Assembly (NCBI GenBank): GCA_947168395.1
Contig: CAMVLT010000043.1
Span: forward strand, 1 to 33,307
Reading direction: 5' to 3'
Length of the DNA: 33,307 nt
Source of the DNA: an uncultured Prevotellaceae bacterium
GTDB lineage: Bacteria > Bacteroidota > Bacteroidia > Bacteroidales > Bacteroidaceae
Below the pieces are notes generated by a model. The model did no database searches and was not told where the DNA came from. It saw only the letters and a list, made by a program, of their open reading frames with translations. The position numbers were made by a program, and so were the translations under genes. Shown piece after piece: positions 1 to 8,013 of this stretch (the first letter of the stretch is position 1; each line of letters starts with the position of its first letter).

Positions 1-982
1 GGTCCATGCCCTGCTGGTTGATGTCGAAGTAGACACCCTCCCACGAGTTGAGCAGTATCTTGCGCTCACGGTTGCCGTGAGCCAGCATGTACTTGCGGCC
101 CCAGCGGTGGAAGTTGCGCGAGGCACCACTGAGTCCCTCCTGCGAGAAGGTCAACGCCACCTTCGGCGTGACAAATGTCTCGCCCCGCTTCAGGTGATAC
201 TCCGAGTTGTCGGGGTTGATGCCCGCGAAGAAGTAGTGGTAGTCGGTGTCGTCGGTCTCGACCTTCAGCTGGTAGTTGCCTGAGTAGCAGAGTGCGGCAC
301 CGATGACGTCGCCCGTCAGTTCCTGTGCGCGGCCGTCGAGCGAGAACATCACCTCGGCGTGGTCGGTGTGGGCGTTGCGAACGCCGTCCTTGTTCTTGAT
401 GATTTTCTGTCCGGCGGTCAGCGGTTCGCACACCAGCTGGCCCTCGTTGGCCCACGAGCCGTAGAGGTGGCTCAGCCAGACATCACCTCGGCGGATGGGC
501 AGCGAGACGGAGGCAAACTGCGTCAGCGTGACGGTGCCCTTCTCCTGGTGGGTGATTTCCGCCCATGTCTCGATCATGTCAACGTCCTTGTACTCCTGGA
601 ACTTCAGGTCGACGGTGACGGGATAGACCTTGTCCTTGAGGTGGATGACGGTTATCTGGTTGCCGTCGTTCTTCAGCCGTTCCACGCCCGTAGCCTCCAA
701 CTCGGTCGACAGGTTGCCGTCGGCGTGGCGCATGGCCAAGGCGGCCTCGGCGGGGGCGTTCTGTCCGTAGGCAGGATAGGCATCCATGCGTCCGCCCATC
801 GGCCAAGGCAGGTTGCCAAGGTCGGCCTCCGTCAGGCGGGACCCGAAATACTGGTACTGGGGCTTCTGTCCGTTCTCGACGTTGAGCACCATCGTCATGT
901 TCTTGGTCTGCACGACCACTTGCCCGGCCTCCATCGTCAGCGATGCGGCCATGCACAATGCAATTAACAGTTGTTTCTTCAT
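1..982 (-). CDS. GH36 family alpha-galactosidase, 5' part only
   Basis: Reading the minus strand from the ATG at 982 gives an open frame of 327 codons that runs off the left edge. It starts with a signal peptide (MKKQLLIALCMAASLTMEAG). The visible part matches the N-terminal beta-sandwich of GH36 enzymes, with GSRLTEADLGNLPWPMGG near residue 48, ETWAEITH mid-domain, and LLNSWEGVYFD at the visible end, which marks entry into the catalytic barrel. The two catalytic aspartates would lie beyond the edge. The family removes terminal alpha-1,6-galactose from raffinose-type sugars and galactomannan, and the signal peptide places this one outside the cytoplasm. It diverges from the phosphatase gene at 1133 and has its own promoter. 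Family assignment rests on recognised sequence motifs; substrate is inferred. Confidence 0.82.
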   Translation of the reverse strand, partial: MKKQLLIALCMAASLTMEAGQVVVQTKNMTMVLNVENGQKPQYQYFGSRLTEADLGNLPWPMGGRMDAYPAYGQNAPAEAALAMRHADGNLSTELEATGVERLKNDGNQITVIHLKDKVYPVTVDLKFQEYKDVDMIETWAEITHQEKGTVTLTQFASVSLPIRRGDVWLSHLYGSWANEGQLVCEPLTAGQKIIKNKDGVRNAHTDHAEVMFSLDGRAQELTGDVIGAALCYSGNYQLKVETDDTDYHYFFAGINPDNSEYHLKRGETFVTPKVALTFSQEGLSGASRNFHRWGRKYMLAHGNRERKILLNSWEGVYFDINQQGMD

Positions 983-1019
983 TGTCAATGGTAATACGTT
1001 TAGGATTAGTTTACGAATG

Positions 1020-1051
1020 CAAAAGTAGGCAATTAAAGTGAATTGGCCAAA
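1020..1051 (-). promoter_or_regulatory. Bacteroidota-type promoter of the GH36 gene
   Basis: On the minus strand a -7 element TACTTTTG (1027 down to 1020) lies 24 bases start-to-start from a TTTG box (1051 to 1048), matching the Bacteroidota consensus. It predicts a leader of about 30 bases before the ATG at 982. Confidence 0.65.
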
Positions 1052-1078
1052 CAAATGCCCATAATTTTCAGCTGATTG

Positions 1079-1110
1079 CTTGGGAGTTAACGGAAAAATA
1101 CCTACCTTTG
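1079..1110 (+). promoter_or_regulatory. Bacteroidota-type promoter of the phosphatase gene
   Basis: TACCTTTG at 1103-1110 fits the -7 consensus, with CTTG at 1079-1082 at the right spacing for a weak -33 box. It is back-to-back with the GH36 promoter. Transcription would begin near 1117, 16 bases before the ATG. Confidence 0.6.
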
Positions 1111-1132
1111 TAGCGAAAAATAGGATTCAGCG

Positions 1133-3118
1133 ATGAAAAAGAAAAAGAAATTCCGCCCCTTTTCCCGTCGGCTGACGCGCCGTCTGGTGTTAACGCTCTT
1201 CGTCGTCCTGTCTCTGCTTTGTACATGGATAGTGATGATAGGATGGGCGATGGTAGTGATTCAGACTGAGATGAACTACGTGAACCAGCTGCATCTCTGC
1301 AGGGAGAAAATACGTCAGGTAATGTCGGACATCCATGTGGCTACGGTCAATCTGGTGCCTGAAATAGAGGCCAACCTTGACCGTCCCGACGCCATGTCGC
1401 GCATTACCGAGCGCATGGTGAGGCTGAATCCAAACATACGCAGCTGCGGCATCAGCTTCGTGGAAGGCTACTATCCGCAGAAGGGCCGTGCCTATTGCCC
1501 TTATACCCTGAGGAACGACAGCTCGGAGGTGGAAGTGCGCAACCCCGTCACCAAGAACAACAACTATTTGGAGACCGAATGGTTCAAGCAGGCCATAGCG
1601 GCCGACTCGGGTTACTGGTCGAAACCCTTTGCCGACGGCTTTGACAAGAAGACTCCCTTAGTGGCCTATATGGTGCCCATCCACGACCGCGAGCGGCGCA
1701 CGGTGGCGATACTGGGTGTCGACCTGTCGTTGGAATGGCTTAATGACTACATGGGGAATGCTGACGGCAGTCTGCTGGATTATCAGGATGACGGATTCTC
1801 GCTTTCGGTGGTGTTCGGGTCAACCTACTTGTTCATCATCGACAAGGATGGTACTTACATCTTGTATCCCGACAAAGAGCGCATCCTGAAAGAAAACTAC
1901 TTCACCCGAGCCAAGGAAACTCCTGATACCCTGGACGACTATCTGGGCCACCAGATGGTGGCAAACAGAGTGGGAGTCTTCCACAAGGACGATGAGGAGA
2001 ACGAACTGATACTGAATGGTGAGTCATCCTATGCTTTCTACCAGCCCATGTCGAATACCGACTGGTCTATAGCCCTTGTCATACCTTGGTTTGGCGTTAA
2101 TATGTGGGCCATAGGCCTTACCATTGCCCTTGTATTCTTCATGGTGGTGGGACTATTGGTCACCTTCTTCGTCAGCAGCCGCATGGTGCGCCACGCCACC
2201 AAACCCCTGAAGCAGCTGGCCAGTTCGGCAGGCGTAGTGGCACAGGGACGGTTCGACGCGCCGCTGCCCAACATCAGGCACAACGACGAGATACGACTGT
2301 TGCGCGACTCGTTCGAGAACATGCAGCACTCGCTCTCCGACTATGTGGAGCAGCTGCAGGCCACCACGGCCCAGAAAGCCTCCATCGAAAGCGAACTGAA
2401 GATTGCCCACGACATACAGATGTCGATGCTGCCCAAGACGTTCCCGCCCTTCCCTGAACGACAGGACATCGACGTGTTCGGAAAGCTGACACCAGCCAGG
2501 GCCGTGGGTGGCGACCTGTTCGACTTCTACATCCGCGAAGAGAAACTGCTGTTCTGCATCGGCGACGTGTCAGGCAAGGGAGTGCCCGCCTCGCTGCTCA
2601 TGGCCGTCACACGTTCGCTGTTCCGCAACATCTCCTCGTACACGTCGGAGCCCAACCAGATTGTCATAGCCCTCAACAGCGTCATGGCCGAGGACAACGA
2701 GACCAGCATGTTCGTCACCCTCTTCGTCGGCGTGCTCGACCTGGCCTCGCATGAGCTGCGCTACTGTAATGCCGGCCACGACGCGCCGCTGCTCATCGGC
2801 CACGACGTCCGTCCGCTGCCCTGCGATGCCAACCTGCCCGTAGGCGTCATGTCGGGCTGGGAGTTCACGCAGCAGACTACCACCATTGCCCCCGGCACCA
2901 TCATATTCCTCTTCACCGACGGACTCAACGAGGCCGAGAACGCCGACCATGACCAGTTTGGCGACAACCGCATACTCAGCGTAGCCCACGCCATAGCTGC
3001 CGAGGGCTGCTGCCGTCCCGACGAGGTGATTGACCGCATGGGTGCCTACGTCCACAACTTCGTGGCCGATGCCGAGCAGAGCGACGACCTCACCATGCTC
3101 GCCGTGCAGCTGAAATAA
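1133..3118 (+). CDS. Membrane sensor with SpoIIE/RsbU-type PP2C phosphatase
   Basis: The 661-residue protein has a basic N-terminus, a membrane segment at about 18-43, an extracytoplasmic sensor region of roughly 270 residues that resembles a Cache fold, a second membrane segment at about 325-350, a HAMP-like linker (KPLKQLASSAGVVAQGRFD), a coiled segment and a C-terminal SpoIIE phosphatase domain from about 430. Metal-binding motifs are visible: GGDLFDFY near 458, IGDVSGKG near 475 and TDGLNEAEN near 596. Such proteins dephosphorylate an anti-sigma-factor antagonist in response to an external signal. No kinase or antagonist gene is adjacent, so the partner is unknown. The gene stands alone with its own promoter, and its transcript ends in the repeat-rich convergent region. 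Confidence 0.85.
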   Translation: MKKKKKFRPFSRRLTRRLVLTLFVVLSLLCTWIVMIGWAMVVIQTEMNYVNQLHLCREKIRQVMSDIHVATVNLVPEIEANLDRPDAMSRITERMVRLNPNIRSCGISFVEGYYPQKGRAYCPYTLRNDSSEVEVRNPVTKNNNYLETEWFKQAIAADSGYWSKPFADGFDKKTPLVAYMVPIHDRERRTVAILGVDLSLEWLNDYMGNADGSLLDYQDDGFSLSVVFGSTYLFIIDKDGTYILYPDKERILKENYFTRAKETPDTLDDYLGHQMVANRVGVFHKDDEENELILNGESSYAFYQPMSNTDWSIALVIPWFGVNMWAIGLTIALVFFMVVGLLVTFFVSSRMVRHATKPLKQLASSAGVVAQGRFDAPLPNIRHNDEIRLLRDSFENMQHSLSDYVEQLQATTAQKASIESELKIAHDIQMSMLPKTFPPFPERQDIDVFGKLTPARAVGGDLFDFYIREEKLLFCIGDVSGKGVPASLLMAVTRSLFRNISSYTSEPNQIVIALNSVMAEDNETSMFVTLFVGVLDLASHELRYCNAGHDAPLLIGHDVRPLPCDANLPVGVMSGWEFTQQTTTIAPGTIIFLFTDGLNEAENADHDQFGDNRILSVAHAIAAEGCCRPDEVIDRMGAYVHNFVADAEQSDDLTMLAVQLK

Positions 3119-3130
3119 GTTTTGTAGGCA

Positions 3131-3357
3131 AAAACACCTAACCTCCTACCTGAATCTCCCAAAATGCCTTTCTACAAAGGCATTTCCGGCAGGTAGGTGT
3201 TTCCCAAACACCTACCTGACACCTACCTATTTCTATCTATCACCTCAAGGTACCAGTCGGGTTAGGTGTTAGTTAGGTGTTCCGCCAACACCTACCTCTC
3301 CGAAACCCCTGTCTACAAAGGCCTTTCCGAAGATTTAGGTAGGAGGTTAGGTGTTTT
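3131..3357. repeat. Intergenic nested inverted repeat built from AGGTAGGTGTT-like units
   Basis: The 21 bases at 3131-3151 are the exact reverse complement of 3337-3357. Inside lies a 13-bp perfect hairpin with a CCC loop (3190-3202 with 3206-3218) and further AGGTGTT/AACACCT copies around 3260-3300. Two near-identical segments containing CTACAAAGGC and TTTCCG (about 3171-3188 and 3312-3329) repeat directly. It lies between the convergent phosphatase and trmD genes, where the hairpins could end both transcripts. Confidence 0.85.
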
Positions 3358-3423
3358 CTGGTAATTCTCTCATTCTCCAGCCCCCACTCCCCATCCTTCC
3401 GAGTTCCCCCCGTAGGAACTCCC

Positions 3424-3494
3424 GGTTTAAGTAGGGTAAACCCTGGGTTTAGGTAGGGTAAACTCCGGGTTTAGTTACGGTAAACCCTGGGTTT
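3424..3494. repeat. 22-bp tandem repeat, three copies plus a partial
   Basis: Three consecutive 22-base units (3424-3445, 3446-3467, 3468-3489) of the form GGTTTAnnTAnGGTAAACnCnG are followed by GGTTT. Each unit is itself near-palindromic (GTTTA ... TAAAC). Related units occur at 28261-28304. There are no unique spacers, so this is not a CRISPR array. Confidence 0.85.
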
Positions 3495-3530
3495 GCCAGA
3501 ACAGCTTCTTGGCTGCCAGTTCTTTTTCCG

Positions 3531-4208
3531 TCATTCCTTCAGCAGGTCGGGACGGAGGCGGCGGGTGCGCTCGATGGCCTGCTCTAACTCCCAGTTGCGG
3601 ATGTTGGCCTCGTGGCCGCTGAGCAGCACTTCGGGCACCTTCCAGCCTTTGTAGTCGGCGGGACGGGTGTAGATGGGAGCGGCGAGGAGGTCGTCCTGGA
3701 AACAGTCGGAGAGCGCACTCTGCTCGTCGCCGATGACGCCGGGGACGACGCGGACGACGGCATCGGCAATCATAGCCGCCACCAGTTCGCCACCCGTCAG
3801 GACGAAGTCGCCGATGGATATTTCGCGTGTGATGAGGTGGTCGCGTATGCGCTGGTCGATGCCCTTGTAGTGGCCAGCCAATATAATAAGGTTGCCCTTC
3901 AGCGACAGCTCGTTGGCAATGTGCTGGTCGAAGCGTTCGCCGTCGGGTGATGTGAAGATGACCTCGTCGTAGTCGCGCTCGGCCTTGAGGGCGGTGATGC
4001 AGCGGTCGATGGGCTCGCATTGCATGACCATGCCCGCCGAGCCACCGTAGGGGTAGTCGTCGACGCGGCGCCACTTGTCGAGGGTGTAGTCGCGCAGGTT
4101 GTGCAGTCGTATTTCGGCCAGTCCCTTCTTCTCGGCGCGGGCCAATATGCTTTCGTGTACGAAGCCCTCCAGCATTTCGGGCAGTACGGTGATGATGTCT
4201 ATACGCAT
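3531..4208 (-). CDS. trmD: tRNA (guanine-37 N1)-methyltransferase TrmD
   Basis: The 225-residue protein methylates G37 next to the anticodon with S-adenosylmethionine, preventing +1 frameshifting. It has the TrmD N-terminus (MRIDIITVLPEMLEGFVHES), the conserved DYPYGGSAGMVM segment, ILAGHYKGIDQR, and the SPOUT trefoil-knot segment IGDFVLTGGELVAAMIAD followed by PGVIG. Length is at the short end of the usual range but no domain is missing. The start codon lies within the last bases of the upstream patatin-like gene (10-base overlap), so the two are probably translationally coupled. It is the last gene of a minus-strand trio. Assignment is secure from the motifs. Confidence 0.97.
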   Translation of the reverse strand: MRIDIITVLPEMLEGFVHESILARAEKKGLAEIRLHNLRDYTLDKWRRVDDYPYGGSAGMVMQCEPIDRCITALKAERDYDEVIFTSPDGERFDQHIANELSLKGNLIILAGHYKGIDQRIRDHLITREISIGDFVLTGGELVAAMIADAVVRVVPGVIGDEQSALSDCFQDDLLAAPIYTRPADYKGWKVPEVLLSGHEANIRNWELEQAIERTRRLRPDLLKE

Positions 4209-5047
4209 AATATTTCTTTGATTTCGTTAATCTTTCGTTCGCCCATCTGGCGGCCTGTCTGGTAGACGCGCTCCATCTGCTCAGGGTCGTGGCTGACGTG
4301 GCCGATGGGCAGCTTCCCGTCAGGGCGTATCACCAAGCAGCGCCCTTGGCGCTCGGCCTCGGCGACGTAGTCCAACTGGCGGTTGTACATCAGGTGGCGG
4401 CGGTCCATGGCCTCCACCATGCGTGGGTACTTTCTTAATCCGATGCGCATGAGGGGCATCAGGCGGGTGCGATGCTTGCGGTAGCCTAAGGGCTGGGTCA
4501 GGATGACGACGTTGCGCTCGTAGCCGTTCCGCTCGGCATACTCCAAGGGGATGCTGTCGCTGACGCCGCCGTCCAACAGCTTGTAGCCTTCCAGGCAGAC
4601 CACCCGTGAGCAGAGAGGCATCGAGGCCGAGGCACGAATCCAGTCGTAGGTGTCCTCGTTGCAATGGTCTAAGCACTTGTAGACGGGCTGGCCTGTCTCA
4701 ACGTCGGTGCAGACGGCGATGAACTCCATAGGGTTCTCCTCGAACGCCTGATTGTCGAACATGTCGTACTTGTGGGGCACTACGTGGTAGGCGAATTGGG
4801 CGTTGAAGTAGTCGCCGGTGGTGAGCAGCGAGCGCACGCCACTGTAGCGGCTGTCGCGGGCAAAGCGCTTGTTGTAGCGGATGGCCCGCCCCACCTGCCT
4901 CGACTTCATGTTACAGCCGAAAGCCGCCCCTGCCGACACGCCGATGAGGCCGTCGGGCCAGACGTCGTGCTCCATCATGACGTCGATGATGCCGGCGGTA
5001 AACAGGCCGCGCATGGCACCACCCTCCAAAACCAGTCCCTTTTTCAT
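4199..5047 (-). CDS. Patatin-like phospholipase (RssA/YjjU type)
   Basis: This 282-residue protein has all hallmarks of the patatin hydrolase family: the oxyanion segment LEGGAMRGLF at about 7-16, the nucleophile elbow GVSAG with Ser38, and the catalytic DGG with Asp159. These enzymes hydrolyse acyl esters of lipids with a Ser-Asp dyad. No signal peptide is seen, so a cytoplasmic or inner-membrane-face location is likely. It overlaps the upstream HExxH gene by four bases (ATGA type) and trmD by ten, so all three are probably one transcript. The physiological substrate cannot be read from sequence. Confidence 0.9.
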   Translation of the reverse strand: MKKGLVLEGGAMRGLFTAGIIDVMMEHDVWPDGLIGVSAGAAFGCNMKSRQVGRAIRYNKRFARDSRYSGVRSLLTTGDYFNAQFAYHVVPHKYDMFDNQAFEENPMEFIAVCTDVETGQPVYKCLDHCNEDTYDWIRASASMPLCSRVVCLEGYKLLDGGVSDSIPLEYAERNGYERNVVILTQPLGYRKHRTRLMPLMRIGLRKYPRMVEAMDRRHLMYNRQLDYVAEAERQGRCLVIRPDGKLPIGHVSHDPEQMERVYQTGRQMGERKINEIKEILCV

Positions 5048-5517
5048 TTCCTTATTTTCTCATAGACGGCTCGTCGCTCGTCGTACTTCATCTTTGCGTA
5101 TTTACGCCACTCCTGTGCTCCGCTGTCGCCGCATCGGGTGGGGTAGGTCAGGTCGTGCATGTGGCAGTAGGCCTCCAGCTCGAAGGGGTTCAGCCAGTAG
5201 GCTGCTCCCTTCATCCGTCGGCTCCTGGGCAGGTAGCGTAGCCAGTACCATAAATATAATAGGTAGAAGCGCAGCCACGAGTCGCCCGTAGCCTGTGCCT
5301 GCCTGAGGTGAATCATCTCGTGGTTCTTCAGCGAGTCGTAACAGCTGTTTATTTGGTTGGCCTCCTTACGTGAGTGGGTCACGATGAAGCCAAAGAACGT
5401 CATGGCTGTGAAACCGCGGCGCAGCCAGAAGGCGTCGCAGACGGCGGGCATGTCGCTGATGCGGCTTGGCTTGACAGCCCTGAATAACAGCCTGATGATG
5501 CTCAGAGGATTGTTCAC
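5044..5517 (-). CDS. Small HExxH-motif protein, putative metallopeptidase-like
   Basis: The frame encodes about 157 residues from a GTG at 5517 (an upstream TTG at 5553 and a downstream ATG at 5451 are alternatives). The centre holds NHEMIHLRQ, an HExxH zinc-binding motif, followed by an aromatic and hydrophobic stretch (WLRFYLLYLWYWLRYL) that could be a membrane segment and by NPFELEAY, whose glutamate could be a third ligand. I do not recognise a named family; small Bacteroidota proteins of this layout are usually left hypothetical. It overlaps the patatin-like gene by four bases. Enzymatic activity is inference only. A -7 element at 5522-5529 immediately upstream of the GTG makes the exact start uncertain. 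Confidence 0.65.
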   Translation of the reverse strand: MNNPLSIIRLLFRAVKPSRISDMPAVCDAFWLRRGFTAMTFFGFIVTHSRKEANQINSCYDSLKNHEMIHLRQAQATGDSWLRFYLLYLWYWLRYLPRSRRMKGAAYWLNPFELEAYCHMHDLTYPTRCGDSGAQEWRKYAKMKYDERRAVYEKIRK

Positions 5518-5521
5518 GGGT

Positions 5522-5605
5522 GCAAAGGTACGAATAAGCGAGAGAAAAACCAAATTTATTTGGGTTTTTTCCGAGCGAGAGTATCTTCGACGAAGTCAAA
5601 GGTAC
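5522..5605 (-). promoter_or_regulatory. Two candidate -7 elements upstream of the HExxH-patatin-trmD operon
   Basis: TACCTTTG occurs twice on the minus strand, at 5529-5522 and 5605-5598. The distal copy would leave a 75-base leader before the GTG at 5517; the proximal copy would give an almost leaderless message or use of the ATG at 5451. Confidence 0.5.
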
Positions 5606-5625
5606 GAAAAATAATTGGAAATGAT

Positions 5626-5657
5626 AATTGATAATTGATATTTATTTCGTAACTTTG
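5626..5657 (+). promoter_or_regulatory. Bacteroidota-type promoter for the metallopeptidase-like gene and ligA
   Basis: TAACTTTG at 5650-5657 is a good -7 element, with an ATTG-containing box at about 5626-5630 at standard spacing. It directs rightward transcription starting about 28 bases before the ATG at 5692. Confidence 0.65.
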
Positions 5658-5691
5658 CAGCCTGTAATAACTACATACCTAAATTCAAAAG

Positions 5692-8010
5692 ATGAAGTAC
5701 AGACAATTATTCATGATTGGCCTTGCAACACTCCTTGCCCAGCAGGCTATGGCTCAGACTCCTACAGTAGTGACTGATACCCGCTTTGCCCGTGGCGCCA
5801 CGATGGCTTTTGGGCGCATCAAGAGTACCAATGTCAATGGTGGCGCGGCCATACAGAAGCGTGGCTTCTGCTTAGCAGAGCATAACAATCCAACGATTGA
5901 CGATGTGACAAACACGGCAACGCTGACGAACAACGGCATCATTTATTACTTCAAGGACCTGAAGCCTGCCACGAAATATTATATGCGTGCCTACGCTACT
6001 AACAAGGACGGGGTGACGGGCTATGGCGACGTCATCAAGTTCTACACCATTCCCAAGGGAACCATCCAGCTGACTATGCGCAGCGGTGGCGACCAGGCAA
6101 CCTATAACCGCATCAAGGAGGCCGCCGAGACGGCTGTGAACTGGTGGAACAACCTGACCGAGATGAAAGGCTTCGGCCCCAACGTAGGCTATGAGAGCGG
6201 CACGCCAACCGCCGACTGCTCGTATGGCGGCTGGATTCGCGTGGGACCTAACACGTCGTACCAGCGGTGCGGCACCATCATGCACGAGATGCTGCACGGC
6301 ATCGGCGTCATACCTTGGGCCGATACGGAGTGGAGCCGCCACAACCTGCGCTCAGGTGTGAATGGCGACGGTTACGGTACGGGCTACTGGTTAGGCGACC
6401 GTGTGACTGAGGTGCTGACTTTCTGGGACAACAAGGTGCAAAAGCTGAACGGCGACTACCAGCACCTGTGGCCCTACGGCATCAATGGCGCCAATGAGGA
6501 CAATGGCTCCGACCTGCTCTACATCGGCAACTCGCTGGTATGCCAGGCCTTGGGCGAGGACGGTCTGCAGCACACCTATTCGCTGTTTGCCGAGCCTTAC
6601 TATGCCCTCAACCAGGAGGACACCATCAAGTATTACATCAAGAACGAGGCAGCCGACCGTGGCTTGAACACCTCGTTCCTGAAGCCCAATGCTACGGGGG
6701 CGCTGAAATGGACGGCTATGACATCGGCCGAGGCCGCCATGAACGACAGTACGGCGTGGTACATCACGTTTACTCCTGATAATCAGTACTATCAGTTCCG
6801 CAATGCGGCTACGGGACAGTACCTGACTAACAGCGGTGGCATCAAGACGGCTGCCAAGACAACGCTTACCGGCAATGAAGACTGGCACCTGATGAAGGGG
6901 CGTGTCGATGTGGTCGGCCAGCGTGGCTACTGGATTATTCATCCCGAGTCGAACTGGACCCCCCGTTGCCTGCAGGCCAACGCCAACGGCAATATTGGTA
7001 CTGCCACGTTTGATATAGCCAACTCGGCCGAGCGTCAGCGTTGGCTCATCATGACGATGGAAGACACCAGGAGCATGGAGGCAAAGGCCGTAGAGCAGAT
7101 GAGGCAGACGGTGGCCGATGCACTTAGCCTGGTCAAGGCTCTGGCCGATGTGCCCCATGAGGAGACGGTTGCCGGTGCAGATGCTGCCTTGCTGTCGGTC
7201 GTCAGCGACGTTGAGGCCAGTATGGCTGTTTCTGAGAGTGTAGTGGAACTGTCGGCTATGGTAGATAGGGCAAAGGATGCCGCCACCGTATTCTTGCGCA
7301 ACGTTACCCCCATCGACGTGGCTACTCCTTTCGACCTGACCTATATGCTGGTGAACCCGACACTTGACGAGACTGCCGACGGATGGACGGGAGGTGCAAC
7401 GGTGAGCTACGGCTGTGCCGAGTTCTACCAGAAGACATTCGACTTCAGCCAGACGGTGAAGAACCTGCCGGTGGGAACATACGCCTTCTGTGGACAGGGC
7501 TTCCAGCGTCCTGGCTCTTCCAGCACGGCCTATAGCGACTACAAGGCTGGCAGCAACAAGGTGAACGCCGTAATCTATGCCGGTGGGAATAGCGAGTCGC
7601 TGGCCCACATCTGCGACGGCATCCAGACCAGAAAGGTGGGCAAGGGCAACGAGACGGCTTTGACGAGTGGCCGATACGTGCCCAACGACATGCAGTCGGC
7701 TGATGCCTACTTCAAGAAAGGTATCTACGAGAACCGTGTCGTGGCAGCCGTAACGTCGGATGACGGTTTGCTCAAGGTGGGTGTCAAGTCCACCTCCATG
7801 CCGAGCAACTACTGGGCTATCTTCGACAACTTCCGCCTCTACTACTATGGCAGCAAGAGTGTGGACGAGGTGACGGCCGTTCCTGCCATCCAACATTCAG
7901 AAATCATAACTGCAAACTCAGTCTACGACCTGCAGGGCCGCAAGGTTTCAGAACCAGGTATTCGTAAAGGCATTTATATTGTTAACGGCAAAAAAATGAT
8001 TGTCAGATAA
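5692..8010 (+). CDS. Secreted multidomain metallopeptidase-like protein with HExxHxxG motif
   Basis: The 772-residue product has a signal peptide (LATLLAQQAMAQ), a fibronectin-III-like N-terminal domain (about 25-125, ending in ATKYYMRAYATNKDG), a peptidase-like region with HEMLHGIG at 198-205, a ricin-type lectin-like segment around 360-400 (YYQFRNAATGQYLTNSGG), a helical linker, a C-terminal beta-rich domain resembling a carbohydrate-binding module (about 540-730), and a terminal VYDLQGRK ... KGIYIVNGKK tail. The HExxHxxG core is metzincin-like, but the position expected to hold the third zinc ligand is Pro208, so metal binding is uncertain. Sugar-binding-like domains suggest a glycoprotein or polysaccharide-associated target. 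It ends three bases before ligA, so the genes are probably cotranscribed. Confidence 0.75.
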   Translation: MKYRQLFMIGLATLLAQQAMAQTPTVVTDTRFARGATMAFGRIKSTNVNGGAAIQKRGFCLAEHNNPTIDDVTNTATLTNNGIIYYFKDLKPATKYYMRAYATNKDGVTGYGDVIKFYTIPKGTIQLTMRSGGDQATYNRIKEAAETAVNWWNNLTEMKGFGPNVGYESGTPTADCSYGGWIRVGPNTSYQRCGTIMHEMLHGIGVIPWADTEWSRHNLRSGVNGDGYGTGYWLGDRVTEVLTFWDNKVQKLNGDYQHLWPYGINGANEDNGSDLLYIGNSLVCQALGEDGLQHTYSLFAEPYYALNQEDTIKYYIKNEAADRGLNTSFLKPNATGALKWTAMTSAEAAMNDSTAWYITFTPDNQYYQFRNAATGQYLTNSGGIKTAAKTTLTGNEDWHLMKGRVDVVGQRGYWIIHPESNWTPRCLQANANGNIGTATFDIANSAERQRWLIMTMEDTRSMEAKAVEQMRQTVADALSLVKALADVPHEETVAGADAALLSVVSDVEASMAVSESVVELSAMVDRAKDAATVFLRNVTPIDVATPFDLTYMLVNPTLDETADGWTGGATVSYGCAEFYQKTFDFSQTVKNLPVGTYAFCGQGFQRPGSSSTAYSDYKAGSNKVNAVIYAGGNSESLAHICDGIQTRKVGKGNETALTSGRYVPNDMQSADAYFKKGIYENRVVAAVTSDDGLLKVGVKSTSMPSNYWAIFDNFRLYYYGSKSVDEVTAVPAIQHSEIITANSVYDLQGRKVSEPGIRKGIYIVNGKKMIVR

Positions 8011-8013
8011 CTT

